64,000 nucleotides of DNA. It comes from Helicoverpa zea. Its lineage: Eukaryota; Arthropoda; Insecta; Lepidoptera; Noctuidae. The notes under the pieces are model-generated. The model was not told the DNA's origin. It did not search any database and worked only from the letters and a program-made list of their open reading frames with translations. Of the stretch, positions 1 through 12,451 are shown piece by piece. The stretch covers positions 13,580,501 to 13,644,500 of the forward strand of contig NC_061456.1 of NCBI RefSeq assembly GCF_022581195.2, in the 5' to 3' direction. Both the position numbers and the translations under genes were made by a program. How positions within the stretch are numbered: the stretch's first letter is position 1; each line of letters starts with the position of its first letter.

Positions 1-3000
1 CTTGAATTCATTTTATTGACATCTACCTAGTGTAAATTGAAATAATTAAGTATGACTATGAATGTACAATGAGATTTAATGTAAAATGTCCAAACAACAA
101 CAATAATGTTTCTAACTCTATTTACTATTACCTATTAAGAAATATTGTACACTTGTAATAACAACCTTTTACCTGTGACAAACAATAAATGGATTTGTTT
201 TGAATATGTAATTTTAAATTTTTAAGGTATACATCTACTGCTGCCCAATTTTGTGCATTTAGCAGCCTAGAAATTAGGTCGTATTTCGTTTACAATTTGA
301 TGTGCAGCGCTGGTTTTTATGATATGATATTCTTTATCCATACTAAAATGAAAACAGGCTCATCATACGGTACAAATTACTTTAAAAATCTGCGCATTGT
401 GTGATTTTCTATATTACTGACCTTCGGACAACTCCATGATTTAGACTATTTTAGACAAACTAAGTTTATTCTGAAGCGAAATGTAGAAGAGAACCTGGCA
501 ACAAGATCGTATTTTTTCCAACATCGTAAATGGCATCGTGCTTATTGGTTTTGGTACGGAAATATGTAGTTATTCTGTACTTCTGTACCTATGTTGCAAG
601 ACGCAATTTCAGTTTTCCATCAAATTACTTAGAGCATTTATATTCTTCAAGCAATGAAGAAGGCGATCAATACAACGTAGATGAATGTAGGTACCTTTGT
701 GGGGCTCCGAATAACTTTATCTAAAACTACCCTCTCAAAATAAAACTTGGTAGCACAGAGCCATTCTTTACGGATAAAATATATTCCGAGAACATCTACC
801 TAAACCACTAAATCAAAGTACATAGTGTACTATATAAAGTACATAAATCGTCGGCCATGTTGGTTTGGTAAATTTAATAATCCTGGGAGCTCGTCCTTAG
901 TAAAGACAAATGTCCACCCACCACCCTGTTGGGAAAATATTACATAAGTTTCGAGGAAAAACGGCGAGGGGGAGGGGCGAGGGGCGTGGTGTCGCCACGC
1001 CTCGTCGAGTGGGAGGAGCTTAGGAAATCTATATGGAAACTCGGTGTGGTCCAAGATGTAGTCGTTTTATTAAATGAACGTAAATAATTTGGTCTGAGTG
1101 CTGGTATGGGGGTAGTTATGAGTTTGTTTGTGCAGCTTGTAATGTACCTGTGCAAGTACACACTCAAGTACCTGTAGAAGTACCTACTCTCATTAGATGT
1201 CCTTTTTAAACTTAAGTAAATGAGATGAATCTCAAGTATTTCATTTTCAACATAATGATCTACGAACCTTTTTATCATTTATTTATTAAATGATAAAATT
1301 TCATTTTCAACATAATGATTTACGAACCTTATTGTTAATTGATCGGTTCCTTGCTAGCGGGGTAGAATGACAAAATAGTTATCGTTTTGGACAATAAGTA
1401 TAAGTATGCTACTGGTACTATGGCCTGGTACTACTGAGCTATATACATAACTTTGATTGAAACTTTAGGTGAAATAAATACAAATGAAGATTAGAAACTT
1501 AAAACAACTGAATTTTCTGTAAGGCCACTAAGTAGTACTTTGTTCATCTTTGAGAAGCGAGATGCGTGACCTTATGATAACGAGTGTTCAAAATAAGTTC
1601 ATAATACATACATGGTGCATCTAAGTACAAGGAAAATATTTTTTAACTTTTTTAAGTATCTATGTACGGTTGAACTAGTGCAAATCAATACAATGGTAAC
1701 GATTTAGTCATCGTGGAGAGATCGTGGACTCAACATGACACTGATTCTAAATAAGTTATTTTACCATATCAAAATATAAGATTTGGTTTCATATAGACCT
1801 ATTACAGTTGCTTAGAAAACGTGGATAGCTAGGGGCACGGGTCCAATAGACACTCTTTAAAAAAAATGTTTACAATATTTGACTCATACTATTCAGATTG
1901 ACTTCTAGAAAACTATACAATGCAAGTTGAACTAGGGAAAACTGAGTTAATAAAAAGCATCAATGTCATCATCGCAAAAATCGAAACAAAACAACTTGAT
2001 CGAATTAATGAGATTACCATAACTAAGCAATTTCCATTAGTACACTCTAAACAAAACGTTATTTCTATAGAAACCGGATGCTTTGTACAAATTGCCCCAA
2101 AATAGGGAGAAAAATAAAAGAAAGAAAAACAACAAATTAATGAGCCCCGCTAACTTCCCGCAGCCGGGATGAAGGGACCACACAAATGCTAATTTTGAAC
2201 TACTAAACATTTTTCGGTACGATTCCAAAAAAGAATTGGGTACACTTGCGGTGAAAATAAAGTGGGCATCCAAAAACAATTTTATTAGATTTTATAACTA
2301 GCTTTGGAATTTGCCATAAATGTTCCAAAATATTACTTGATCCCTAATTCAGACCATTATCCTAAAACACCCAATACTCAATTCTTTATTAGAATTCCAT
2401 ATGTAATACAGGTGGTACAATATGATTTTTTGTTAAGCAAATGTAATACTTACCTAGGTATGTATTTTTTTCTCTCAGAATTACTTTAACACTGCAATAA
2501 GTAATCTTCAATCGAGAACTCGTGTTATTTGTAATTTTTGATTGGTTTTCCGTTGCATCAAAAAATAAAAATCTATGAAACAATTTCGCAGCGTCCAATT
2601 TATCTGATCGCCAGCGTACCGCAGGCTCGCATCTGGCGCTCAATTTAAAACAAAAAGGTAACAGCCAGGAACTTTGGGAAAAAGGACAATCTCCACCCAC
2701 TTCCTGTTGTTTGTCTCTGGTACACACATATTTTTTAACTAAGTGCCTATTTTGAATAAAAATGCGTCTCCCTTAACCGTTAAAATGTAGCGAGCGGTGC
2801 CTGAAGATTTATGTCGCTAGGTTCTCTTTATTTTACAGATAACGCTATTGTAGGTACGTAATTTTGGCCGCGAGTGTAATATGTGGGGGTCGTTTACAAG
2901 CTCCGGAGTAATTGAAAAGAATGTGGAATTGTGGTGGTTTGGGCGTTTTATTTTATTTATAGGAATGTTACATGTTTACATTAATATTCGTCATTTGAGA

Positions 3001-3117
3001 AAAGCTAGTGCTTTTGGTAAGCTTTTCAAAATTAGGTAAAGTGTCGAATTTTCTCTATTATTTATCGTCAATTACTATTTGAGAATCAGAATTATTCATT
3101 TGTTATTCTTTTTTCAG
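1..3117. other. AT-rich non-coding stretch
   Basis: I see no supported gene here. There is a duplicated 32-bp segment with a hairpin near 1.27 kb (separate entry) and a G-rich patch near 970-1020. The last bases form the polypyrimidine tract and AG of the acceptor used by the exon that follows. A first, untranslated exon of that gene could lie here or upstream of the window, but no donor stands out. Confidence 0.5.
1239..1330. repeat. 32-bp direct duplication flanking a hairpin
   Basis: Two copies of a 32-bp segment (1239-1270 and 1299-1330) differ by one base. Between them lies a hairpin with 12-bp perfect arms (1270-1281 and 1287-1298) and a 5-nt TTTAT loop. This is a local duplication. 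The unit has no link to a named family that I can recognise. Confidence 0.85.
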
Positions 3118-3239
3118 CTGCAACCCATAAGAAAACTGCTACCGTCAAAAATAAACTTCTTTTATAAAGTGGTTAGTGCTTAGTGTAATGTAAAAAGTGT
3201 GTGTTTGTAAGTGTGAGTGTAGTGTCTAAAAACTTTAAC

Positions 3240-3321
3240 ATGCAGAAAGACAAACAGAATAAACAACAAAAAAAAAACAGCAACCATCCGACCAGTCTGG
3301 GTGGAGGTTATGGCAGAAGAG
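3240..3321 (+). CDS. Candidate 5' coding exon of an unidentified gene
   Basis: The exon appears to run from 3118 to 3321. It begins after a strong acceptor (pyrimidine run ending in TTTTTTCAG, AG at 3116-3117) and ends before a consensus GTAAGT donor at 3322. The first ATG, at 3240, opens 27 codons and leaves phase 1. The N-terminus reads MQKDKQNKQQKKNSNHPTSL followed by a Gly/Arg-rich tail (GGGYGRR). This is a polar, low-complexity start of the kind common in nuclear or RNA-binding regulators, but I do not recognise the protein. About 120 nt of 5' UTR precede the ATG in this exon. Two acceptors in the window could join it in frame: 3420 (98-bp intron, then 24 codons and a stop) and the micro-exon at 24796. 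Without splicing, the frame runs on to 3389. Moderate confidence that it is an exon, none for its function. Confidence 0.5.
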
Positions 3322-6300
3322 GTAAGTTGGGCATTTTCCCACTGTTTTTGGTACCAAAGCAAGAAAGAATTGTTTTAGTTGGACCTTGAAACTCACAATA
3401 CTTTTTAATTTCATTACAGAAATTCCCTTCATCCGGAATGTTATGATTACTGGCTTTGATTTATTTTTGTATTTGTTTTTAAAGAGCACATGAGTGGTAA
3501 TCACCACTAACAAACTAAATGGGAATCAAGTTATACCTAATGTCAGCCGATAGTTTGTTTTGGCTCTTAAAACAGTATGGAAATGAATGGTAGTGCGGTT
3601 TTTACTTTGTTGATCCCTAAATTGATGGGTAGGGATAGAATGCGTATTCGCCCACTTAATTTTTCCATACCTATAGATTTGACAAAAACCTTACCTGCAA
3701 ACATCGAAAGTTCACAACAAAACAGTAAGTTTGAACCTACACCATAGTTCCACATAACTGCATCAGGTTGTTACCGATCATCGGCGCGGGCGCATCGCTC
3801 GTGATCGCCGATCTTTACCGATCGCTACTCGATAATCGCGCACACTGTGCAAACAGTCGCTTTCATGTTCACGAATTTTTGCAATCGATTTTGTATAGAG
3901 GTTGTTGTATTTTTGCCGTCGGAACAGTCCAAAAAATGCATAAGACGAAACCTGGTCTCAGTTTAAAAGTACATAATTGTATTTAGTCTCAGGTACATAA
4001 ACTCTTAAATTGACTTCTTTGAATTGCTTCACCCGTACTTACCCATGGAACATTCAATCGGTAAATTGTACAAATATAACATTAACAAGATTACCACTTG
4101 AACTAGCAATAAAATGTGTGGTCAGGCATACAGGCAAGGTCTAGGAATTGTTCGGTTAGAATCAGTCCCCACTAAGTTGTAAGAAAGCCTACGAAAGTAC
4201 CTAACGAATGGCTATGACGTCAAAGCCTATAACTATTTGCTGTAGTGCATAATAAACATTTGTTTACGTCAGTCAATTTAAAAAATTACGTTTCTTTGTA
4301 AATATATAAAGTAGAATCTTAAATAAATCGGTAGTCGGATGCTAATTGGAAAGCAGTGTGTTTTGAAAATGAACCTCGCACAGGCCCGTCGGGAAACTTT
4401 ATATCTACTACATACATACTTGTACCTACATTTTTATAGAAAAAAGTTAACTAACTATGTACTTGTTACCTAAAAAAACACCGTCCTATAAGTTAATGAG
4501 CGTGGGATCGCGGTGTTGCGCGTGCGACGGTCGGACGCCTCGGGCGCTGGCCACACAACCTTCTATTACTGGCTTCTCACTCAACCGCTTAGATTCCTCA
4601 ATAGGGTTACTGGTCTACTCTATATCCTGGATTAGAATCTGAGAAAAAGTCTTTAAAATTGGGGATAAAAACTGGTAGGTACCTAGTCAGATTTTTTTTT
4701 GTTTTCTAATAGAGGTTTTGCTTATTGCTCGTTAAATAATGGCAGGCGACAATCGCAGTGTGCGAACTTAGCCGAAAAAATTGATACTAGTCAGGACCTA
4801 TACTCGGAGGTACAGAGGACAGTTTTTTTATACTTAGAAAAATAGAATGAAAAATGGAAAGTAACGTCTAAGACCCCTGCTTAGATAGAATTCATACCAT
4901 TCATTTTATTTCGGCTTTTAGAAGCACTTATGAATGATAACCAACTAATCTAAATATTTTGCACAAATATTGAGCATTGAATAACAGAGTGTTACGTAGG
5001 TTATTAAAATGTAATAGCAAAAGTGTTCAAATCATTCTTGAGTTTATGAAGTAGGTAATTGTACGTGTACGTGCCTCATAATTTTCCGAGGTTACTTTAA
5101 AACTGACAGCCCTACAAAGGCAAATACTAAGCCAGCAATGCGAATTGGTGGTGCTTACATCGGTCAGAGGTCAGGTCATGCTCACTACTGCTTCTAACTC
5201 CAAACTGCCGAAGTTCTCTAAGTGTACCTATGAGAGATCTTCATCAGTGATAAGCTGAGAATTCAGAGACTGTTCGAAAGGTGTTTCTATGATTGTCGGT
5301 TAGGTAAAGTGGCAAGCAAAGGTAAGTGAAACGTACTTACATGTACTTGCTTGGAAAGTTATGACAGAAAAGTTTATTCGTTTGGTGGTTGGGAGACGTG
5401 GCTCTGATAAGGTCACGAAACGATTATTCGAGATTATAAGTTTTAAAAAAAGTAGTTTACTATTTGTTAAAAAATTGCAAGCTAAATCAATGTCCATAAA
5501 TACATAAACTGACTTTTCAACTACTGTTGTTCCATATCTTGCGATTGGTCATCATACACGCTGTCACATTTCTATCTAAATCAAGTTAGGTACTGTCAAA
5601 ATTGTAATCCTTCAGAAGTAAGACCGACGTCGATTTTGGCCCTTTTCTAAACCAACGCTATGACTAAAAACAAAAGTCTATATACTAAAAACGTTTCAAT
5701 AAGGAAGCTATAACTAGCTCCTTGTAGTTAACTTATTTTGTTAATAATGACTGGAAAAAAGCATTATGTTCGGCTTTCGTGACCGACGCCGTTTCAACAA
5801 GGAATTGTAATTTGTAGTGAATTATGACGTCATTTATTGCCCTTGTCGTTAGCTGGTGTTACCAGGTACAATACAATATTTACTAAGTACCTTTTTCTTA
5901 TAATAGGCGGCTCTGGAGTTAAGTCTCTCATAAGGCGGTTGCGGCTACAGAAAGTAATTTAGACCTATTCATTTATTTCATGAAAGCCGACAACATTATA
6001 TGTTACAGATCTTGTCAAAAGTAGAAATACTGCGAGCCTAATTTGAATTAGGATCTACAAACTAAGGTTTGATAACATTTTCACTTAAATACAATTTCTC
6101 AACTTTTATCGCTCTTACATAGGTACCTAAATGTGTCGCAAACAGAGAAAGAGAACAATTTGATTGCTTCACTTGCAATATTAATAAGCTTCATAACCCG
6201 AAAATAGTTCAATAATCATTTTGTTCTTTCCACGGCCAGGTCATAATATGACGACTGAAAGCTACACATTGGTAAAGTCTTTATATACAAAAACCAAACA

Positions 6301-7999
6301 CTTGATTGTGTCAACGCAAGACGCAATCACACTGACGATAGCGTGTGCATAACTTGATCTCCATAAACAGTCGCCCCAAGTTAACAAAAACCCACAATTA
6401 AAAATGTTTCATATCTAATTAGCTACATTGTTAACAATAAGTAAGCTTAGTTCGTGTACGACGTACATTAATATTGTGAAAGCCACAAACATGGTATTCG
6501 CGTGAACATTTCGTAGGCTTGTGTCAAAAGTTCGGAATAAAAGGCTCTGGAAGTTATGTGTGTTTCTCACTATAATGTTGGACAAACAAATGTTAAATTA
6601 AAAAGTTTGGAGTTTATTTGTTTGATACAAAGCTCGTACAATTGTTTTTGTTTATAGGCAAGTCATAATCGTAACACAGAAGTTATATGTGAGAGGGTCT
6701 TTATAGAGGTAGTTAAAGTAAGCACACAGTTATGTATTATGTATAACTGTGAAAAACATTAGTACCTACCAGAATATTAATTTGGTTTAATAGCCTTTCG
6801 TGTCTTTCTTTGCTACTTATAACCTATGCAAGATTGAAATCCTATACATAGATGATGTTTTGATATTTAAAGCCTATTTATTACTGGCTTGTGTGAAATA
6901 CTCTGAAGGATTTTACAATTTTCTTCAAAAAATTACGTGAAATGGAAACTCTATTAATTTTTCAATACAATATTTTCATATTACACCTCAAAATTCATGG
7001 TTTTCAATACAAAACCAACATGCGTGCATCACACAGATTGGACATCACGACATGACCTGACATCATACTTTACAACGTTAACCGAAACCACCAAACTGTT
7101 TGTTAGACAACAATGGACCTTACGCCCTTGCAATAAGGTGCAGTAAAGTGGAGTTGGGGGTATTTGTAAGGTGGTTTATCATAACCCTATATTTGCTGGT
7201 GACATATCCAAATGTTGATGCACTAGTGCGGAAAATGACATGTCACGGTGCTCGTGTGACGTCACATTAACACCTCGAAGCTGACATGAGAGGTATTAGC
7301 TTTTAGCATTTTTATTCACACTTTTTGGTTTGTCTCTGACTGGTGTGGGATTTTAATTTGGATAGGGTTAACGTGTGAATTTTTGGTTTATGATATACTA
7401 TAGATACTAATGTATGTTAAGATTATTAATTAGTTTAGCTATAAGCTGACATTATGATGTTCCGATCGTGAAAACTATTTGGAGCACATGGCTGAAAAGG
7501 AATTCTTCAAATGAATCTGTTTGACCAGACAAACAAACTTCTTTTGTTTGGGTAATTAATAAAAAAAAAAAACAAATTGAACATCAACGATCGATACACA
7601 CACCTCACACTATATAGTAGGCATTCCGTAGAAGAATCTTCATAAGAAACTGCAATTCCGAAATTACGAATCGAAATGGGATCCGCAACTTATAGTGCGG
7701 TTTTAAGCATCGAAGCCATTGCACAAGTCTTATAAAGAAACTCATCCTTTATTTTCTGACTATTCATGTAAAGGAAAAGTAACATGAAATCCTAATCGGC
7801 ATATTTAAGCCTACAATAATATTGTACCACTTTTGTATTTGTACCTATTTGCATCTAACTACTACCTAAGTATGTCCAACAAATACTGAAAACATAACAC
7901 CGAACAAGCAAAACTCAAATCTTTATTAATATTAAATGAGAATTACTTCCATTAAACTCAACCAAACAATCGTAAAAGTAATAAAATATTTGCAGATTC
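3322..7999. other. Intergenic or intronic DNA with a few GC-rich islands
   Basis: No gene is supported. A possible acceptor lies at 3418-3419. A CpG-rich patch at about 3770-3850 is dense in GATCG/CGATA words. Full CRE octamers TGACGTCA occur at 4215, 5825 and 7257. The rest is ordinary AT-rich sequence with scattered GTAGGTAC-type words. Confidence 0.5.
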
Positions 8000-9100
8000 C
8001 ATGCAAAAATATTCAAAGCTGAGGTAAGGCCGCCATATTATTTTGATACACAATGCGACACGCACGCCGCCTGGCGGTGGCTCGTACTCACACGTTTGAC
8101 AGCATCCCCAAGATGGCGGCCGGAGAAAGCGCGGGAAGACACCGCGCAACCACAGTGCAACAGAACTGCATTCCACCACAAAACCAATAAACATTCACAC
8201 TTAGAACACTTGGCGGAGCACCGACACCGGCCGATACCGCGGCTCACCCCGGCTCGCGAGTAATCAGGCTGACTAAGCATGTCCAATCAAGTGACATATT
8301 ACTAATTACGATGACGGAGCTATGCCTTCCCCGGCAGCGGATCGTCGAATGAAAACCTCCACCATGTTGTTACTGAATTTTATACTCCATCCCAGTCAGC
8401 AGAGCCTCCAAGTTTGCCTCCTTCAAATTCGTTATGCATACAGCACCAAGGGCTGTTGAATACCGTTCGCGTTTATTTATGAACAGGCAAACTTCTGGTG
8501 GCTGGTGGGACGTACGAAATACGTTATAGGCTCGCCTCCCCCGAGTGCCGGCCACCGGCGCCGCACACACCACCAACAATGCATGCGATCACTGAAAAAG
8601 GGCTTTTTATGTATTCAACTTCACAACTCTGTAGCTCATCTGCAAGTCGTATTATGGACCTAATTAACAAGTTAATATGGGCGATCCGGGGCCGCCGCGT
8701 CTGCGCACACCGCCTGGATTCCATTCAGGATTCACAAATTTGAATGTCGAACTGGAATTCAGGTTCATTCGAATAGCGCGAAGCCTTTGTGATTTCGGAA
8801 TACACGAAAATTTAAATTCACCTGCGCAGAAAATGTTTAAAAGTTGTCCGGAGCAGCCGCGTGCGTTTTGAAGCTCCCGCGATTGCGACTTTGCAATGGT
8901 AAGGAGCGTTCAGAAATTCCGCCCCGCCCGACACCCCCATCACAAAGTATAATGATATCGTCGCCGGCGTTATTATGGCAGTCGTCATAAATATTTCATA
9001 GAAGTAGCAGGGGCAGTAATGACCGAGTGACCGGCGATCGCCGCTGGTCGCCATCTTAGCTCGCACATTACACCCAGGCCGGCAGAGCGCGACTCATTTC
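8000..9100. promoter_or_regulatory. CpG-rich island, possible promoter or conserved regulatory block
   Basis: This roughly 1.1-kb stretch is clearly richer in CpG than its surroundings. It holds a YY1/Pho-type word AAGATGGCGGC at 8110-8120 and a related CGCCATCTTAG near 9050. Donor-like GTGAGT and GTGAGC words appear on the minus strand near 8090 and 8245. Several overlapping short frames exist on both strands, but none has convincing coding character. It could be a promoter with an untranslated first exon or a conserved enhancer. The call is inferred from composition and motifs only. Confidence 0.3.
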
Positions 9101-9590
9101 TCCGAGATGTTATGATACTTACCAGTCATTGACAGTCTCTGCTTCACTTAACAACGGAAACGTATTGTATTGGAATTCAGTTCTGCAGTTCCTGTATTTC
9201 GTTGCAAAACTTGTTCCTCTGTAATAAGATTCAGACTTACATACATAACTATAAGCTTGTACAGAATTACATAATATCAAACTGGTTGTGAGTCAGGTTT
9301 GTATCTCGTAAATACAAATATGGTGAGTTAAGAACCTACGCATAAGGCCACTATATTTCCACACCCAAACGAAGAATTCTTTCATGAAGATAATGTCATA
9401 CTAACTCTATAGACCCATTTTAAAAGAACGAAGCCAAATGCTCCACCTTTCTTACCTGTATCAAAATCAATGTTACCGATTTTTGCAAAGTAACTTTGTT
9501 ATTCTCAATAGCCTGTCCGGGGATGGCACGTGCGGCCCCCAGACGGCGTGAAGGTGGCTAATTACCTCGTCCTCAGCCGGACACCGGCGT

Positions 9591-9613
9591 CCTTTGATCA
9601 CCAGCCTTTGATC
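9591..9613 (+). promoter_or_regulatory. Paired TCF/Pangolin-type sites
   Basis: Two exact CCTTTGATC words lie at 9591-9599 and 9605-9613 in the same orientation, starting 14 bp apart. They sit in a GC-richer block (about 9510-9620) that also carries a TAATTA core. CTTTGATC matches the HMG-box site known for TCF/LEF proteins. That the block is a Wnt-responsive enhancer is inference. Confidence 0.4.
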
Positions 9614-9619
9614 GGCCGA

Positions 9620-11936
9620 CGACACTACCTAAAGGTATTTTGCTTAGGAGTGGAGCGGACATTAGAGTTTGAGTCGGTTGTGAGATGAGGTGATGACGAA
9701 AGTAGTTTGGGAAATCATTTTATGAGGATGATATGGTGATACAATGACTCATTGAAAAGCTCACTGTCGCTAATTAGCCACAAGCAGGATTAACTCTTGC
9801 GTCTAAATAATACGTTGTTCAACTTATAAAACTTTGTCACTGTTGTATATAAATCAAAAGAAACAACTGTATTTTCAATTATGTGCCTCATGATGGCTAT
9901 GTTTAATGAGAGCAATGTCCGTTTCGCTGTAGAGTGTATCGCCCACCGAGTTCTACCGATCTCCTTTGACTGAAAACTTGTTAGAGGTCCGTATTAAAAT
10001 TCAAAAACGACGCACGAAACTCAGTCCCGATTCCTGAAAACATTATTCAGGGGATTTGAATAATGATTTTGTTTTAGTCCGTACTCACACCTCTGGTTTA
10101 ATGTATGCGAGAAGATTGGAGCCCCCAAACTTCCTAACGCGATTTTTGGTCGGACTTAAATGGTTTTCAAACTTAATTTTGTGGGCACTCGGCTTTTTGG
10201 TCGCGAAATGTGTTTATGCAAGAATCCCTTTATGAACAAAGTTGTTGTAATTTACTGCGTTTATACTTACAAAGTGTGGAAGGATTGGGCGTGACACTTG
10301 TGTGATGAAGTGCAGTTTGGAAAGTCTTTGTTTCAGGCCTGTATGTTTTAAAAGGAATTTTGGTTACGAATAATTTTTTGTTATTAGAAAATGTTGAAAT
10401 GCTCTTTTAACATATCATTATTGATAATTTAGCAATTCGGTTCACACCTTGGTCACACTTTGTAAATATGTATATGAGGGTATAGAGATCTAAAATATTC
10501 CATAGTCTGGTTTCAATCGAAAACAAACTTGAGTCCTTACAACAGCATAATTGAGTCCGTAATCAGAAATTTAAAATTCGTTATCAACTTCAATAACGGA
10601 GTGCTACCAAGAACTTGAGGATTTTCATTTTTCATTAAGAGCCAGACGTCCAAACGAGCTCATAAGTGCTCCGTGCCTTCAGCCAGCATTCAAAGTAATC
10701 TAACAAAAAAAGAACTCGCCATATTTTATTCAAATTCGGCGTCGCGAACAGTTGAAGCGAAAAAAATATGAATATGATTTCCTTACGCACTTTAGTGAAG
10801 TTGCCTCGCGCCAAATGAAGCATATTTCGAGCCATAACACTCGCATTATTCAGAATAAAAAACTTGGTAAAGTCTGCTATTCGCGGGGCGACTTATTTAA
10901 ATTATTTAAAGAAGGAAAATCAATTCTAGCAGGGGGTATACCTGTTAGGTTTATTGGTTTAGAGTACATTTTAAAAAGAATTGTAAAGCACCGTAACTAA
11001 ATTAGATTTATAAATGTATCAGGAAATCCAGACAGTGAAAAGGGCTTTAAGAAAAGCATACACATTTTTCTCTTCTATTAGAAGTTTTCCTTCAATTTTC
11101 TCCAAATATTTCCTTACCCCCTAGTATTTTAGTCCTATCTTGTGTTTATTTTGTCGAAAATCTGCAGAGCAAAACGCATAGTGAACAGCTAGCTCTATTC
11201 AAAGTATGTCTTAAGAACAGTTGAAGAGGGAAGCGCCTTAACTTTTTATATACATTTTGTTCGCTAAATGAACTGAAACTGTGTTCCACAGATGCTAAGA
11301 AAACTTATTTTTTGGGTTAAGTGTAGCTGGAAAATGAACCCTCTGTTTTTACAGTTATTTTTCAGAGTAACTTCAGACTTTTTATTTAGTGCATTCATGC
11401 TTGGGCTGTCTATTTACTGTGTAGAATTGCATTAATTAATTATAGAATTGGAATACTCCACTCATATACACATTTCTTATCTTTAATTTGGACATTTTTT
11501 TAATAGATTAAATAGCATGCATATCAATCTGCCAATTTAGTGGAAAATCATTTCGCTAATATGGTATTATGCAAGTTGCAAACACGTAAAGTTAAACAAC
11601 TATTTTAATACCTATAGTTAACAACAGTACATGTAATTTATCTCTAAACTGAATGCAAACGAGTACCTACTGCAGAAATTGTTCAAATTAAAACACACAA
11701 ACATTGTTTTTCCGTCGCCCTAAAGTTCATGTAAATTGTATACCGCGGGGAGTTCTGCTCACCCCGCGATAGCTTAGCGATATGATGAGGTAACATGGAT
11801 GTTATGTTATTATTTATTGGCAAGTATTGTGTAATATTCATAATACCTATACTCGTTAAATTACCATTTCTTCAGAATTTTTACTTTTCCTATTTCCAAC
11901 TTCGGCAGATTATGACAGATATTGGTATTGAATATA
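9620..11936. other. AT-rich non-coding stretch
   Basis: No supported gene. An 82-codon open frame at 10752-11000 (+) is lysine-rich but has no recognisable domain, and I do not call it. A short GC hairpin (CGCGGGG/CCCCGCG arms) lies near 11747-11770. Confidence 0.45.
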
Positions 11937-11976
11937 ATTGAATAATATTAATTGTAATTGAATAATATTAATTGTA
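11937..11976. repeat. 20-bp perfect tandem duplication
   Basis: The 20-mer ATTGAATAATATTAATTGTA is present twice back to back (11937-11956 and 11957-11976), followed by a partial third unit. It looks like replication slippage in AT-rich DNA. Confidence 0.9.
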
Positions 11977-12114
11977 ATTAATATAGTTTCATTGTATAAG
12001 TGGGGTTAAATACATATATACATACATATCTTCAATCAAACCTTTAAGCCAATAACGTAGAGAAAAGCATTCGTTTATTAAAAAAAACCTATCCACTAAT
12101 TTCAACACAGCAGC

Positions 12115-12309
12115 ATGCACACGGAAGCAGTCATTCCTGAAAACAAAAATAATGTAATTAAAACAAAGAAAGAAGTGAAGCAAATGAAATTATTCGAGAA
12201 CAAACCTGCCCTCATTTGGAATACAAACGATCCCCCGTTTCTGTCAATGCTTGACTTTTTCGAAAGCCTCTCAAATCTGCAAGACAAACAACTGGCGGTA
12301 GATGAATAA
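12115..12309 (+). CDS. Candidate terminal exon, BESS-like C-terminus
   Basis: An ATG-initiated frame of 64 codons ends in TAA at 12307-12309. An acceptor-like run (CTAATTTCAACACAG, AG at 12109-12110) lies just upstream, so this may be the last exon of a longer gene and the ATG only an internal Met. The first half is lysine-rich (for example NNVIKTKKEVKQMK). The second half, NDPPFLSMLDFFESLSNLQ, resembles the BESS motif found at the C-terminus of MADF-BESS regulators, with an acidic/polar start, a paired hydrophobic core and a second short helix. The upstream MADF domain is not visible in the window. Codon use looks protein-like. Two AATAAA signals follow at 12439 and 12446, about 130 nt after the stop. 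It may be a real terminal exon, a small gene, or a retained fragment. The BESS call is by eye. Confidence 0.4.
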   Translation: MHTEAVIPENKNNVIKTKKEVKQMKLFENKPALIWNTNDPPFLSMLDFFESLSNLQDKQLAVDE

Positions 12310-12438
12310 ACGCTCACGGAGTCTACCGAGGACCCTCAGATACGACACAAGAATTTATTGAAATCTTCATGTTTAAAAATCCTTGTTGTAAAAATCTTGT
12401 TGTAATGTTAAAAGTTAGAAAATCAATTATAATTAATT

Positions 12439-12451
12439 AATAAAAAATAAA
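12439..12451 (+). terminator. Poly(A) signals after the BESS-like exon
   Basis: Two AATAAA hexamers (12439-12444 and 12446-12451) lie about 130 and 137 nt downstream of the stop at 12309, a normal 3' UTR length for an insect gene. The region is AT-rich, so chance hexamers are possible. Confidence 0.35.

Noticed and set aside
8038..8286. Cys-rich minus-strand ORF of 82 codons
   Set aside because: It lies in a CpG-rich island where several frames are open on both strands. No sign of selection on one frame can be seen.
11747..11770. Rho-independent terminator-like GC hairpin
   Set aside because: The genome is eukaryotic and no transcript context is present. It is just a short GC dyad.
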